A DNA stretch of 64,000 nt from Candidatus Hydrogenedens sp. (GTDB taxonomy: Bacteria > Hydrogenedentota > Hydrogenedentia > Hydrogenedentales > JAEUWI01): positions 124,001 through 188,000 of the forward strand of contig WGMK01000007.1 in the NCBI GenBank assembly GCA_016125095.1, given 5' to 3'. The notes beneath the pieces were generated by a model, which was given only the letters and a program-made list of their open reading frames with translations, made no database searches and was not told the origin of the DNA. A program made the position numbers and the translations under genes. Shown piece by piece: positions 50,360 to 58,995 of the stretch. Each line of letters starts with the position of its first letter. Within the stretch, counting starts at the first letter, position 1.

Positions 50360-51444
50360 GCTTCGTGCTCCAGCAGCGGCAGCGCGCGTTTCTCTGCGGC
50401 GGAGCGCAGTGCGGTATCCACGATCTGCTGTCCGATCCAGGATGTCTCGACGCTCAGCGGCCCCTCGATTGGCAGGTCGTGCTCGAGGCAGTGGATGAAG
50501 TACTGCACGGGATTCTGGAAGGGGGGCGCCAGCGTATCGACGGGGAGCGTCTCGCCGTCGGGATGGTCGGCGTCCTGAAGGCGCACGGTCGGCTCGAGGT
50601 CGTAACTGCTAAGCGTGCCCTGCGTGCCCACCAGCACAAAGCCGCACTTGGGCTGAGGCTGATGGGTCCAGGGGTCGGTATAGGTGCCCCAGCGCGTCTC
50701 GAACTTGCTGAGCCCCGTGGCGTAGCGGGCGATGGTGATGCTGTGCTCGTCCACCTCGAGACCTTCCGGGGCATCGCAGAGGCAGATGATCTCTAGCGGC
50801 TTCCGGCCGTTCATGAACCACGTGCCCAGCGTCGCGCCGTAGCCAAGGTAATCCAGCAGCGAGCCGCCGCCCCGGGCGCGTTTGTAAAACCAGCTGTCGG
50901 GCTTGTTGGCCTGTACCCATTCCGGCGTGGTCTCAATCTTGTCCTGCACATGCCAGAGCGGCCCTCGGTTGCCGTCGTAGTAGTGCACCTCGAGCACTTC
51001 ACCGATGCGGCCTTCGTCGAGCAGGCGCTTGGCGGTGGCGTGGCTTGGATACCAGCGCAAGGGCCAATTGATGGCCAGCCGCTGCCCGGGCTGCAGGGCG
51101 GCGCGCATGCGGGCGGCCTCGGCCAGGTTGGCGGCGAAAGGCTTCTCCATCAGGAGGTGCGCGCCGAACGGCGCGACGCGCTCAGTCCACAGGCCATGTT
51201 CTGCCGTAGCGGGGCAGAGGATCACGAAGTCCGGACGGGTTTGCTCGAGGCACAGCCGGTAGTCCGTAAATACCTGCTCCTGCGTCAGGCCGAAGTTATC
51301 GATGGCGGCCCGCATCCGCTCGGGCTGTTCGTCGCAAACGGCCACGATGTCCACATCGGGATGCTCGTGGGCCATCCGCAGGTTGTCGCCCATGTGCAGG
51401 TGGTCGAAATTGATGCCCGCGACCCGCCAGCGCTTCGTACCCAT
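50356..51444 (-). CDS. Gfo/Idh/MocA-family oxidoreductase (cytoplasmic)
   Basis: A 362-residue protein without signal peptide. The N-terminal Rossmann region is WRVAGINFDHLHMGDN, weaker than the canonical GxGxxG (GINFDH), so cofactor binding may differ. The EKP motif is present in HLLMEKPFAANL, and the C-terminal domain has ARGGGSLLDYLGYGATL. A very strong ribosome site, GAGGAGGA, precedes the ATG at 51444. It forms a translationally coupled pair with the next MocA gene, which suggests consecutive steps in one sugar pathway. Confidence 0.9.
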   Translation of the reverse strand: MGTKRWRVAGINFDHLHMGDNLRMAHEHPDVDIVAVCDEQPERMRAAIDNFGLTQEQVFTDYRLCLEQTRPDFVILCPATAEHGLWTERVAPFGAHLLMEKPFAANLAEAARMRAALQPGQRLAINWPLRWYPSHATAKRLLDEGRIGEVLEVHYYDGNRGPLWHVQDKIETTPEWVQANKPDSWFYKRARGGGSLLDYLGYGATLGTWFMNGRKPLEIICLCDAPEGLEVDEHSITIARYATGLSKFETRWGTYTDPWTHQPQPKCGFVLVGTQGTLSSYDLEPTVRLQDADHPDGETLPVDTLAPPFQNPVQYFIHCLEHDLPIEGPLSVETSWIGQQIVDTALRSAAEKRALPLLEHEA

Positions 51445-51501
51445 GTGCCGTTCCTCCTCACGCCAGTATGGCAAGCGGCCCGCCACGGCTGCCAATTGCG
51501 G

Positions 51502-51507
51502 TAAAAT
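51502..51507 (+). promoter_or_regulatory. -10 element placing the miaA transcript start at its ATG
   Basis: TAAAAT matches the sigma-70 -10 at 5 of 6 positions and ends 6 bases before the miaA ATG (51514). Transcription would begin at or next to the A of the start codon, which would make a leaderless mRNA; indeed no ribosome site is visible upstream of miaA. No clear -35 is seen. Confidence 0.4.
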
Positions 51508-51513
51508 GCCCCG

Positions 51514-52497
51514 ATGCAGCCTCCCTCAAATCCTTCCCCTGCGGTCATCGGCGTGGTCGGCCCTACCGGGTCCGGCAAGACGGCGCTCGCCATCGCTATG
51601 GCCCGGCGGCTGGATACCGAGATCATTTCGGCGGATTCCATGCAGTTCTACCGCGGCATGGAAATCGGTACGGCCGCACCCACCGGGGGCGAACAGGCCG
51701 CCGCGAAGCATCACTTCGTGTCCTTTATCGACCCGGACCAAGCGATGTCTGCCAGCGACTTCGAGCGGCTGGCGCGGCAGGAGATTGCGCGAATCAACGC
51801 CGAAGGTAAGCCGGCCATCGTGTGCGGCGGTTCGGGATTGTATGTCAGCGCAGTGGTGGAGGGACTGTTTCCCGGTCCGGCGCGCTCGGAATCGGTGCGT
51901 GCCAAGCTCAAGCAAGAGGCCGAGGAGCAGGGCAATGAGGCGATGATGGCGCGGCTGCGGGCGGTGGACCCGGAGTACGCGGCGTTGCTGAGCAGCGGAA
52001 ACGATCTCGTGCGCATCGTGCGCGCGCTGGAAGTGTACGAACTAACGGGGCAGCCCTTCTCCCGGCTGCACGCCGAGCACCGGGCCGCGGCCGAGCCGCT
52101 GGATGCCGTGCTGCTTGGGCTGGATTGGCCGCGCGAGGCGCTGTACGAACGCATCAACCGCCGGCTCGACGCGATGATTGGATCGGGCTGGGTGGAGGAG
52201 GTGCAGGCGCTGATCGACTTGGGATATGGAGAGCATATCGAACGCCTCAAGGCGCTGGGCTTCCGGGAGATAGCCGCATACCTGCGCGGCGAGCAATCGC
52301 TGGACGACGCCATCGAGGCCGCGAAAATGCACCATCGCCGCTATGCCAAGCGGCAATTGTCCTGGTTCCGGAATGTGCTGAATGTACACTGGCTCGCCGT
52401 GGACGCCGAAACCAGTACGGACGCCTTGGCGGAGCGGGCGCTCGACCGATTATACGCAGAACGCCCCGGCGCGTGGCCGGGGCGTTCGAGTGATTAG
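51514..52497 (+). CDS. miaA: tRNA dimethylallyltransferase MiaA
   Basis: A 327-residue enzyme that transfers a dimethylallyl group from DMAPP to N6 of A37 in tRNAs reading UNN codons. P-loop GPTGSGKTALA (16-26), DSMQFYRGMEIGTAAPT (substrate loop), GGSGLYV and the C-terminal RRYAKRQLSWFR motif are all typical. The length is normal (about 300-320). The last codons lie within a perfect 12-bp hairpin. It is near mutL, as in many bacteria, though two MocA genes intervene on the other strand. Confidence 0.97.
   Translation: MQPPSNPSPAVIGVVGPTGSGKTALAIAMARRLDTEIISADSMQFYRGMEIGTAAPTGGEQAAAKHHFVSFIDPDQAMSASDFERLARQEIARINAEGKPAIVCGGSGLYVSAVVEGLFPGPARSESVRAKLKQEAEEQGNEAMMARLRAVDPEYAALLSSGNDLVRIVRALEVYELTGQPFSRLHAEHRAAAEPLDAVLLGLDWPREALYERINRRLDAMIGSGWVEEVQALIDLGYGEHIERLKALGFREIAAYLRGEQSLDDAIEAAKMHHRRYAKRQLSWFRNVLNVHWLAVDAETSTDALAERALDRLYAERPGAWPGRSSD
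52459..52487 (+). terminator. Terminator-like hairpin overlapping the miaA 3' end
   Basis: A perfect 12-bp stem (52459-52470 with 52476-52487; arm GAACGCCCCGGC) closes a GCGTG loop and lies inside the last codons of miaA. No T-run follows, so it may be a weak or Rho-assisted terminator, or a barrier between miaA and the convergent DUF1573 gene. Confidence 0.5.
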
Positions 52498-52514
52498 GTT
52501 CGTTTAGCGGGCCG

Positions 52515-53573
52515 CTACTCGGCGGGCGTCGCGGGTGCGGCCGGTGCGGCAGGTGCCGCCGGCGTCAGGGTCTTGCCAATCGTGGCCGGCTGAATGACCT
52601 GGAAGGGCACCTTGATCTCGGCGTTCTCCGGCAGGTCCGTCACGATGACGAGTTCCTTGCCGTCCAGCGTGGTGTCGGTCGGCATGTTGCCCAGGCGGAT
52701 GTTGTAGTTGTTCGCGCCGCGCGGAATGATTTCCGCTTCCATCGTCTCGATCGGGGTCTTTACTTCAAGGATTTTGAAATCGGTGATGCGGCCCGGTCCC
52801 ACGCGCATGTACTGCTGCGTCGGCGCGCCGTCTTCGCTCCAGCGCAGGTTGATCTGCGTCGGCGCCACGTCCAGGTCGCCCACCACGGCGGCGTGGATAC
52901 GAATCGGAATCTGCGGGTGGTCGGCGTCGTCGGTGAACAGCGTCACCACGGCCTGCGAAATGCCCGGCGCCAGCGGCTTCACGTTCTTCACGGTCACCTT
53001 GTATTCCTTGCCCTCGGTAACCACTTCCTTCTCGGCGGCCCATTCGTCGGTGCTCACCTCGATACGGTCGATGTTGATGTTCACATCGTCCTTGTTCGCC
53101 TTAATCTGCACGGTCTGCGGTTCGGCGTTCTCGCCCAGCACGCGGCCGAAGTTCAGGAAGCGCGGCTCGACCAGGATGGCCGGCTCCGCCACGCCGCGGA
53201 GTTCCAGCTTGTACACCGGCACCTTCGGATCGTTCGAGGTGACCGAGATGACCTTGGTCTGCGGGCCCTGCTTGTCGTGCAGGTTGAACGTGGCTGACAC
53301 GGTGGTCTCCTCGCCCGGCTCGAGGGTCTTCTTCTTCAACTCGGCAATCGTGCAGCCGCACGAGCTCTTCACGTCGGAAATGACCAGGGTGGCCGTGCCG
53401 ACGTTCATGACGGTGAAATCGTGTTGCACCTTGCCGGTGTTGTCCTGGGTGCCGAAATCGAACTCGGGCGCCGGACTGTAGATGGACGGGGCCGCTTCCG
53501 GCTCGGCCACGGCGGGCAGCGCCACAAATCCAAGCACCGTCAGTGCGCCAAGAACAAAACTGGTGAACCGCAT
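52515..53573 (-). CDS. Secreted DUF1573 protein
   Basis: A 352-residue protein with a Sec signal (MRFTSFVLGALTVLGFVALPAVA). The DUF1573 domain is near the N-terminus: EFDFGTQDNTGKVQHDFTVMNVG and the hallmark SSCGCT with ELKKKTLEPGEETTVSATFN, an Ig-like (MSP/ASH-like) fold. A second similar beta domain follows, then an Ala/Pro-rich tail (TPAAPAAPAAPATPAE). Function unknown; it is common in PVC and Bacteroidetes-type genomes. AGGAGG lies 8 bases before the ATG, and a TAGAAT box (53592-53597 on the minus strand) lies just upstream. Confidence 0.92.
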   Translation of the reverse strand: MRFTSFVLGALTVLGFVALPAVAEPEAAPSIYSPAPEFDFGTQDNTGKVQHDFTVMNVGTATLVISDVKSSCGCTIAELKKKTLEPGEETTVSATFNLHDKQGPQTKVISVTSNDPKVPVYKLELRGVAEPAILVEPRFLNFGRVLGENAEPQTVQIKANKDDVNINIDRIEVSTDEWAAEKEVVTEGKEYKVTVKNVKPLAPGISQAVVTLFTDDADHPQIPIRIHAAVVGDLDVAPTQINLRWSEDGAPTQQYMRVGPGRITDFKILEVKTPIETMEAEIIPRGANNYNIRLGNMPTDTTLDGKELVIVTDLPENAEIKVPFQVIQPATIGKTLTPAAPAAPAAPATPAE

Positions 53574-53707
53574 ATCTCGAACCTCCTGGAAATTCTAGGC
53601 GCCGCGTCTGGCCGCCCCGGTGTGTTTTTCAGCCTGCCCGTCGAGCGGACGAATCCGCACATGGTACGAAGCAGACCTCCCGCAATTCAATGAGCACCAC
53701 TGCCGTG

Positions 53708-53736
53708 TTGCTATCTCGCTCCCGTTTCCCTAGCAT
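53708..53736 (+). promoter_or_regulatory. Promoter of the DUF1080 gene
   Basis: TTGCTA (53708-53713), 17-base spacer, TAGCAT (53731-53736). The predicted start near 53743 gives a leader of about 60 bases to the ATG at 53802. Confidence 0.5.
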
Positions 53737-53801
53737 GGGTGCCTTTCACGACTCCGGGAAATGTATCCCCGGCAGCAACTAAACGTATGGGAGACGAGTT
53801 C

Positions 53802-54911
53802 ATGGGACACATCGGGAAGAGAATTTGTACGCTGGCCGCGTCCGCGCTGCTGGCGACCGGCGCCGCCTCGGCGGCGGAAGGAAGCTGGATCAACCTCTAC
53901 GACGGGGAATCCACCTTCGGCTGGACCAACATCGGCAATGTCGCGTGGTCGGTTGAGGACGGCGTCCTCAATGGCGAAGACGGCGACGGGGGATTCCTCG
54001 TTCACAACGCCACCTTCAAGGATTTCGAGCTTTCGGCCACGATTAAGATCGACGGTCCCGGATCGCTGGGCCTGGCGGTGCGCGCTCCGATGGAGGGCAA
54101 CACGGCCGAGAACGGCGGCGCTTCGGTGTACATCGAGAATGAAGAGCGCAAGGGCGAATGGCACGAGGTGACCGTGCGCGCCAAGGGCAGCAACATCTCG
54201 GCCACCGTGGACGGCGAAGCGGTCGAGGGCCTGAGCGCCTCCAACGATCGCGGCCACATCGGCATTCAGTACCACCGCTACCACAAGAGCCGCGGCCGCG
54301 GTCCGGTCATCTCCGTCAAGGAACTGAAGCTGCGCCCGCTCCAAGTAGAGCCCATCTTCAATGGTGAGAACCTGGATGGCTGGAACATCATCCCCGACCA
54401 CCAGTCGGAATTCAGCGTGTCGGACGGCGAGCTGCACATCATCAATGGCAATGGCCAGATCGAGACGGCGAACTTCTACCGCGATTTCCTGCTGCAGATC
54501 GACGTGATCTCGAACGGCGATCACCTCAACAGCGGCGTGTTTTTCCGCGGACCGCAGGGCATTTTCTGGAAGGGCTACGAATCGCAGCTGCGCAACGAGT
54601 GGCAGCGCGACGACCGCACCAAGCCGGTGGACTTCGGCACGGGCGGGATCTACGGCGTGCAGGAAACGCGCAAGGTCGTCTCGAGTGATCACGAATGGTT
54701 CACCAAGACCATCGTCGCCAACGGCAACCACATGGCGGTATGGATCAACGGTTACCAGGTGAGCGACTTCTTCGACACGCGCCCGGTATCGCCGGAGCAC
54801 GACGGCAAGAACGGCTACGTGCCCGAGGCCGGCACCATCCACCTGCAGGGCCACGACCCGACGACGAACCTCTCGTTCAAGAACATTGGACTTGAGGACT
54901 ACAACAAGTAG
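53802..54911 (+). CDS. Secreted DUF1080 (3-keto-disaccharide hydrolase family) protein
   Basis: About 369 residues from the ATG at 53802 (GGGAG 9 bases upstream; an earlier ATG at 53787 has none). Signal peptide ending at ATGAASA. Two concanavalin-like DUF1080 domains are visible: the first begins WINLYDGESTFGWTNIGNVAW, the second IFNGENLDGWNIIPDHQSEFS and includes SGVFFRGP and YESQLRNEW. The family (PF06439) includes 3-keto-glycoside hydrolases that act with MocA-type 3-dehydrogenases, several of which are in this window. A strong bidirectional terminator follows. Confidence 0.92.
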   Translation: MGHIGKRICTLAASALLATGAASAAEGSWINLYDGESTFGWTNIGNVAWSVEDGVLNGEDGDGGFLVHNATFKDFELSATIKIDGPGSLGLAVRAPMEGNTAENGGASVYIENEERKGEWHEVTVRAKGSNISATVDGEAVEGLSASNDRGHIGIQYHRYHKSRGRGPVISVKELKLRPLQVEPIFNGENLDGWNIIPDHQSEFSVSDGELHIINGNGQIETANFYRDFLLQIDVISNGDHLNSGVFFRGPQGIFWKGYESQLRNEWQRDDRTKPVDFGTGGIYGVQETRKVVSSDHEWFTKTIVANGNHMAVWINGYQVSDFFDTRPVSPEHDGKNGYVPEAGTIHLQGHDPTTNLSFKNIGLEDYNK

Positions 54912-54930
54912 TCCGACCCGGCAATAAACA

Positions 54931-54968
54931 AACGGGCGGGGTCTCGCGAGACCCCGCCCGTTTTCTTT
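54931..54968. terminator. Bidirectional Rho-independent terminator
   Basis: A perfect 16-bp palindromic stem with arms beginning AACGGGCGGGGTCTCG is followed by TTTTCTTT on the plus strand and by a T-rich stretch (GTTTGTTTATT) on the minus strand. It separates the convergent DUF1080 and HEAT-repeat genes. Confidence 0.95.
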
Positions 54969-54982
54969 GTATGACTGCGGAT

Positions 54983-57556
54983 TTAAATGGGCTCGAGATA
55001 GCTCAGTCCGGTAAGGGGGCCGCCCTGAGGGTCGGTGATCTTTACGCTCGCGCCCCATGCGCCGCCGTGGTTGTACACCGCCAGCACCAGCGTGTGCGTG
55101 CCGGGGGAGAGGTCGAGCAGGGCGAGGTCCTTGTCGGGTTCATACGACCGGGGCTCGTTCAGGCCGGCCTTGAACTCCCCGTTGTGCCAGAGCTTGAAGC
55201 CATCGTTCGAACCCACGGCGACGCGCCCGATTTGGGCGGCCGTAATCTCGAAGCAGCTGCGGAGGTAGGCGACGCATTCCGTGGCGTCGAACTTCTTTGC
55301 CAGGTCGATGTAACCCGGATTCGCGGGGTCGGTGCCCATCGGCATGATGGACCAGCCCTTGTGGCCGCGCGGCAGCTTGTCTCCGCACTTGAGACCGTCT
55401 TCGGGCGCGAACTTGGCTTCGTAGAGCTCCGGCGCGCGCATGCCCTCGCGGGTATACGGACCGGACACCGCCCATGCGCCCACGTAGTCGCCGAAGGAGA
55501 GCGTCAGGTCGTAGATTGCCTTGGCCTCCGCCTTAATCTCCTCGGTCGAACCCTCGCGCGAAAGCGGCAGCATACGAGCCCGCATGATGTAGCCGTAGGC
55601 CCCGGCGAGATCGCGCCCGGATGCGAGCATGGCCTGCTCGGCTTCCGTACGGAGCGCGTCGTTCTTGGCCATGTCGCGGGCGATGTTAAAGGCGCGCAGG
55701 GTGGGCACGGCACCGACAATCTTGAGCACCAGCTTGCGCTCGTCGTCGGTCTTGGCATTCTTGCGCAGGATTGCCGCAGCGTCTACCACTTCCTCCGGCG
55801 CACCGCCGAAGCTGGTCAGCAGCTTCGCAGCGCCCGCGTAGGCGGCATCCCGCAGCGGGCCTTCGGTGTTGGTTTTAAGAACCGCCAGGAGGTCGGCTAC
55901 GGGTTCCGCCGAGGTCCAGCCGCCAAGCCCTTCCACTGCCGCGAGCCGGGCCGGGCCCTGGCCGGTCTTGACCTCGGAGCGGAGGCCATCGAGCGCGGCC
56001 TGCCCGCCCGTGCGGCCGAGCAGTTCGATGAGCGGCGCGCGTTCCTCGGGGGTCTTGGCCGCTTCGAGGCGCTTCAGGATCTCGTCGTTGCGGGTTTCCT
56101 CGGGCAGTCGGGTCGCGATGGCCACAATGGTGGAGAACACTTCGCGCTTACGCCGGTCGAGTTCAATTGTAAGCGCGCCATCCAGGAGGTCGGACAGATC
56201 CTCGGCGCCGCCCAGCCGGGCCATCGCGCCCTGCGCGGCCTCGAACACCTCGCGCTCTTCGTCGAAGGCATAGCCCTTCACGGCGTCCTTCGCCGACGCA
56301 TCGCCCCGGAGCCCGAGCACCTCGAGCACCTTGCCGCGGCGAGCCACGTCGGACGGTGCCAGGTCGCCTGCGATAGCGGCGGTAATCTCAGCGCCGCCGA
56401 GCTTCACCAGCGTGTCGGAAGCTTTGCGCGCGAGTTCCTTGTCGTCACCGGTCAAGACATCCAGCAGCGGCTTCACGCTATCAACCGTGCCCACGGCGTC
56501 GAGCGCCTGCACGGCCGAAGCGCTCACCTCGGCGTTTCCGGAACCCACAAGCGCCAATACCGCACCTGCGGCACTGGTGTCGGCACGGCGACGCAGCGCC
56601 TCGAGCAGGACAATGGAACGTTCGGGCGTGGCGCTGGCGAGCGCGTCGATCAGGGCGGCGGTCGCTCCGGTATCCTGCGAGCGCGCCAGGTAGGTGGCTC
56701 GCGCGCGCACCACGTCGAGATTCGCGTCGTTCAACGCGGCCGCGAGCGTAGCCTGACGTTCGTTCTCCTGCGCCTCGTCGGCCAGCGTGGGGAGGGCCGC
56801 CATCTCGAGAATGGCCGAGGCACGCACCTGAGATGGCTGGTCGTTCGCGAACAGGGCCTTCAGCACGCCGTACACCTGCGGCTGCAGGTCGGCATTGGCG
56901 GCCTGGCTCTGGGCGCACTGGGTGCAGCCGTCGAGCAAGGGCGCCGCGGGCGCCTTCGCGTACGCATCAAAAAGTGCGGAGCAGGATGCGGCCGAGCCGG
57001 TTCCGCCGAGATAATCTCCCGCCGGGCGCAGGTTCTCGTCGCCGCCCTTCTCCAGCAGTTCCTTGGCGAAGTTGATGCCGGCATCGCTGCCCTTGCGGGC
57101 CAGTGCCATCAGCAGGCTGTCGCGCAAGGGGGGCTCGAAGTTGTACAACTCGCGCGCGAGAATGGCCTCGGCCAGCGGGTTGGTCGAGACTTCGAGCGCC
57201 CGCATCGCGTGCGCCTCGATCTCCGGATCATGGAGGAGCGGCACGAGCGCCTCGAGCGAGGAGGGCGAGGCCACCATGCCGAGCACGCGGCAGGCAAAGC
57301 GCTTGCCGTCCTTGGTCGCGTCCGCATCTTCAATTACGGCGCGGAGCCCGTTGTCGATGTCCTGCTTCACCACGTCTTCCGATGCGGCGGCCAGGGCTGC
57401 GTTTTCGATCGTGATCAGGTCCGCGCGGGAATTCCCGAACTCGTAGGACTTCAGCGCTTCGAGCGCGCCCTTGAGCGCGATGCGATCCGTGTCGGCCGAG
57501 GCCAGGCCCGCGGCGCACAGCACGAACGCAAGAATAAGCGTAATGGAGTTATTCAT
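54983..57556 (-). CDS. Secreted HEAT-repeat protein with C-terminal beta-sandwich domain (second copy)
   Basis: An 857-residue protein with signal peptide (MNNSITLILAFVLCAAGLASA). Residues about 30-680 are HEAT repeats (PSSLEALVPLLHDPEIEAHAMRAL, SVKPLLDVLTGDDKELARKASDTLVKLGG). The last 168 or so residues form a beta domain: AVSGPYTREG, GSNDGFKLWHNGEF and LALLDLSPGTHTLVLAVYN, corresponding to the domain of the HEAT protein at 23713-25803. AGGA precedes the ATG at 57556. It follows a Tat-MocA gene by 11 bases, the same spacing as in the first MocA-HEAT pair. Confidence 0.88.
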   Translation of the reverse strand: MNNSITLILAFVLCAAGLASADTDRIALKGALEALKSYEFGNSRADLITIENAALAAASEDVVKQDIDNGLRAVIEDADATKDGKRFACRVLGMVASPSSLEALVPLLHDPEIEAHAMRALEVSTNPLAEAILARELYNFEPPLRDSLLMALARKGSDAGINFAKELLEKGGDENLRPAGDYLGGTGSAASCSALFDAYAKAPAAPLLDGCTQCAQSQAANADLQPQVYGVLKALFANDQPSQVRASAILEMAALPTLADEAQENERQATLAAALNDANLDVVRARATYLARSQDTGATAALIDALASATPERSIVLLEALRRRADTSAAGAVLALVGSGNAEVSASAVQALDAVGTVDSVKPLLDVLTGDDKELARKASDTLVKLGGAEITAAIAGDLAPSDVARRGKVLEVLGLRGDASAKDAVKGYAFDEEREVFEAAQGAMARLGGAEDLSDLLDGALTIELDRRKREVFSTIVAIATRLPEETRNDEILKRLEAAKTPEERAPLIELLGRTGGQAALDGLRSEVKTGQGPARLAAVEGLGGWTSAEPVADLLAVLKTNTEGPLRDAAYAGAAKLLTSFGGAPEEVVDAAAILRKNAKTDDERKLVLKIVGAVPTLRAFNIARDMAKNDALRTEAEQAMLASGRDLAGAYGYIMRARMLPLSREGSTEEIKAEAKAIYDLTLSFGDYVGAWAVSGPYTREGMRAPELYEAKFAPEDGLKCGDKLPRGHKGWSIMPMGTDPANPGYIDLAKKFDATECVAYLRSCFEITAAQIGRVAVGSNDGFKLWHNGEFKAGLNEPRSYEPDKDLALLDLSPGTHTLVLAVYNHGGAWGASVKITDPQGGPLTGLSYLEPI

Positions 57557-57567
57557 GGTGTGAGGTC

Positions 57568-58887
57568 CTATACGTGCCACGGCGCGCGCACGTGCGGCGC
57601 CAGCATGCGGTTGGCTTCTTCGTCGTTGGTGAAGCGCTCGGCCACGGGATCCCAATCGAGCTTGATGCCCCGCTTGAGCGCGATGTTCGCCAGGTGGCAC
57701 ATGACGGCCGTGCCGTGGCCCACCTCGACCGGCGCCTTCGGCTCGCGGCGCGTCTTGACGCACTCGACGAAGTCGGCGTGGTGCCCGCGGCTGCGGCCCA
57801 GCTGGATTTCCTCCGGCCCGATGACCTCCTTGAGCAGGGAGGCCGGCTCGGCCTCGAGGTCTCCGCCGTGGATGTGGATGAACACCCAGCCCGCGTCGCC
57901 TTCGAACTTGATGCCGCGCGGCGCTTTGCTCTCGCCGATCAGCTTCACGCCGTTTGCGTATTCGAACTCGAAGTTGTAGCTCATCGCCGTGTTAAAGAGT
58001 CCGTCTTCCGGGAACCAGCCCGTGCCCTGCACGCTGATGGGCCCGCTGCCGTCGGTACCGTTGCCCAGCTGCGCCAGATCGATGATGTGCGCGCCGCGGT
58101 CCGTCATCTCGCCGCCGCTGTAGTCCAGGATGTAGCGGAAGTAGAAATGGCAGCGCTTTTCGGTATACGGCTCCCAGGCCGCCGGCCCGAGCCACATGTC
58201 GTAGTCGAACCCGTCCGGCACCGGCATCACCGGCTGATTGTCTATCGGACCGTGGTTGTCGATGGGCATGTTCACGCGGATGGTGTGCAGCTTGCCGATG
58301 CGGCCGTTGCGCACCAATTCGCAGGCGTAGCGCGCGTTGTCGCGCGAGCGCTCGTGGCTACCGGTCTGCAGCACGCGGCCGTAGCGGCGCACGGCATTCA
58401 CCACCGCGCGCCCCTCGGGAATCGAGTTGGCCAGCGGCTTCTCGCAGTAAATGTCCTTGCCCGCGCGGGCGGCCGCGCAGGTAATCGTCGCGTGCCAGAA
58501 GTCCGGCGTGGCAATCATCACCGCGTCGATGTCCTCGCGCGCCAGCACCTCGCGGAAATCGTTGTAGCGGTCGATCTTGATGTCGACGTCGTCGCGCTTC
58601 TTGTAGTGCTCCTGCAGCATGTCGCCCGCGGCGTCGCGGTGGCTGCGGTCCACGTCGGCCACGGCCAGGTATTGCACCTCCGGCTGCGCCATCAGCGCGC
58701 GCGTGTCGTAGGTGCCCTGTCCGCCCACGCCGATACTCGCCATGGTGACGCGCTCGCTCGGCGCGATGTGGCCATCCAGCCCCAGCGCCCGGGCGGGGAT
58801 GATGTAGGGGAACACGGAAGCGCCCGCAGCAGCGGCGGCGCTCCGCCGCAGGAAACCCCGGCGGCTGATGGGTATCTTCTTGACCAT
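57568..58887 (-). CDS. Tat-exported Gfo/Idh/MocA-family oxidoreductase (second MocA-HEAT pair)
   Basis: A 439-residue oxidoreductase with a Tat signal (SRRGFLRRSAAAAAGASVF). The Rossmann region is ASIGVGGQGTYDTRAL, the EKP motif IYCEKPLANSI, and the C-terminal domain has YSGGEMTDRGAHIIDLAQLG. It ends RAPWHV. GAGGGA lies 8 bases before the ATG at 58887; the frame extends upstream without support. It is divergent to the DUF6807 gene. Related Tat-MocA proteins reduce or oxidise sugars or glycosides outside the cytoplasm, with NAD(P) carried in the folded protein. Confidence 0.93.
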   Translation of the reverse strand: MVKKIPISRRGFLRRSAAAAAGASVFPYIIPARALGLDGHIAPSERVTMASIGVGGQGTYDTRALMAQPEVQYLAVADVDRSHRDAAGDMLQEHYKKRDDVDIKIDRYNDFREVLAREDIDAVMIATPDFWHATITCAAARAGKDIYCEKPLANSIPEGRAVVNAVRRYGRVLQTGSHERSRDNARYACELVRNGRIGKLHTIRVNMPIDNHGPIDNQPVMPVPDGFDYDMWLGPAAWEPYTEKRCHFYFRYILDYSGGEMTDRGAHIIDLAQLGNGTDGSGPISVQGTGWFPEDGLFNTAMSYNFEFEYANGVKLIGESKAPRGIKFEGDAGWVFIHIHGGDLEAEPASLLKEVIGPEEIQLGRSRGHHADFVECVKTRREPKAPVEVGHGTAVMCHLANIALKRGIKLDWDPVAERFTNDEEANRMLAPHVRAPWHV

Positions 58888-58906
58888 AGCTTTTCCCTCG
58901 TATGAT

Positions 58907-58937
58907 TTGAACGGAGTGCAACCCAAGCCCTTATACT
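58907..58937 (+). promoter_or_regulatory. Candidate promoter of the DUF6807 gene
   Basis: TTGAAC (58907-58912) and TATACT (58932-58937) separated by 19 bases; the -10 is strong, the spacing long. The leader to the ATG at 58996 would be about 52 bases and contains GGAGGGAAA. Confidence 0.4.
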
Positions 58938-58995
58938 GCGAATTCCGCACGGGGCAGTCAAGCCGCGCCCGGAAATTGACCGGAGGGAAACCGAG

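Noticed and set aside
54990..55065. tRNA-like string (GATAGCTCAGTCCGGTA resembles a D-arm)
   Set aside because: No T-arm (GTTCGA), no anticodon stem or closed acceptor stem can be formed, and the stretch encodes the conserved C-terminus of the HEAT-repeat protein.
54971..57979. A plus-strand open frame of about 1000 codons opposite the HEAT-repeat gene and the end of the MocA gene
   Set aside because: It is antisense to two genes with clear families, signal peptides and ribosome sites; high GC with strong third-position bias keeps the opposite frame open. The predicted protein is His/Arg/Gly-rich without motifs.
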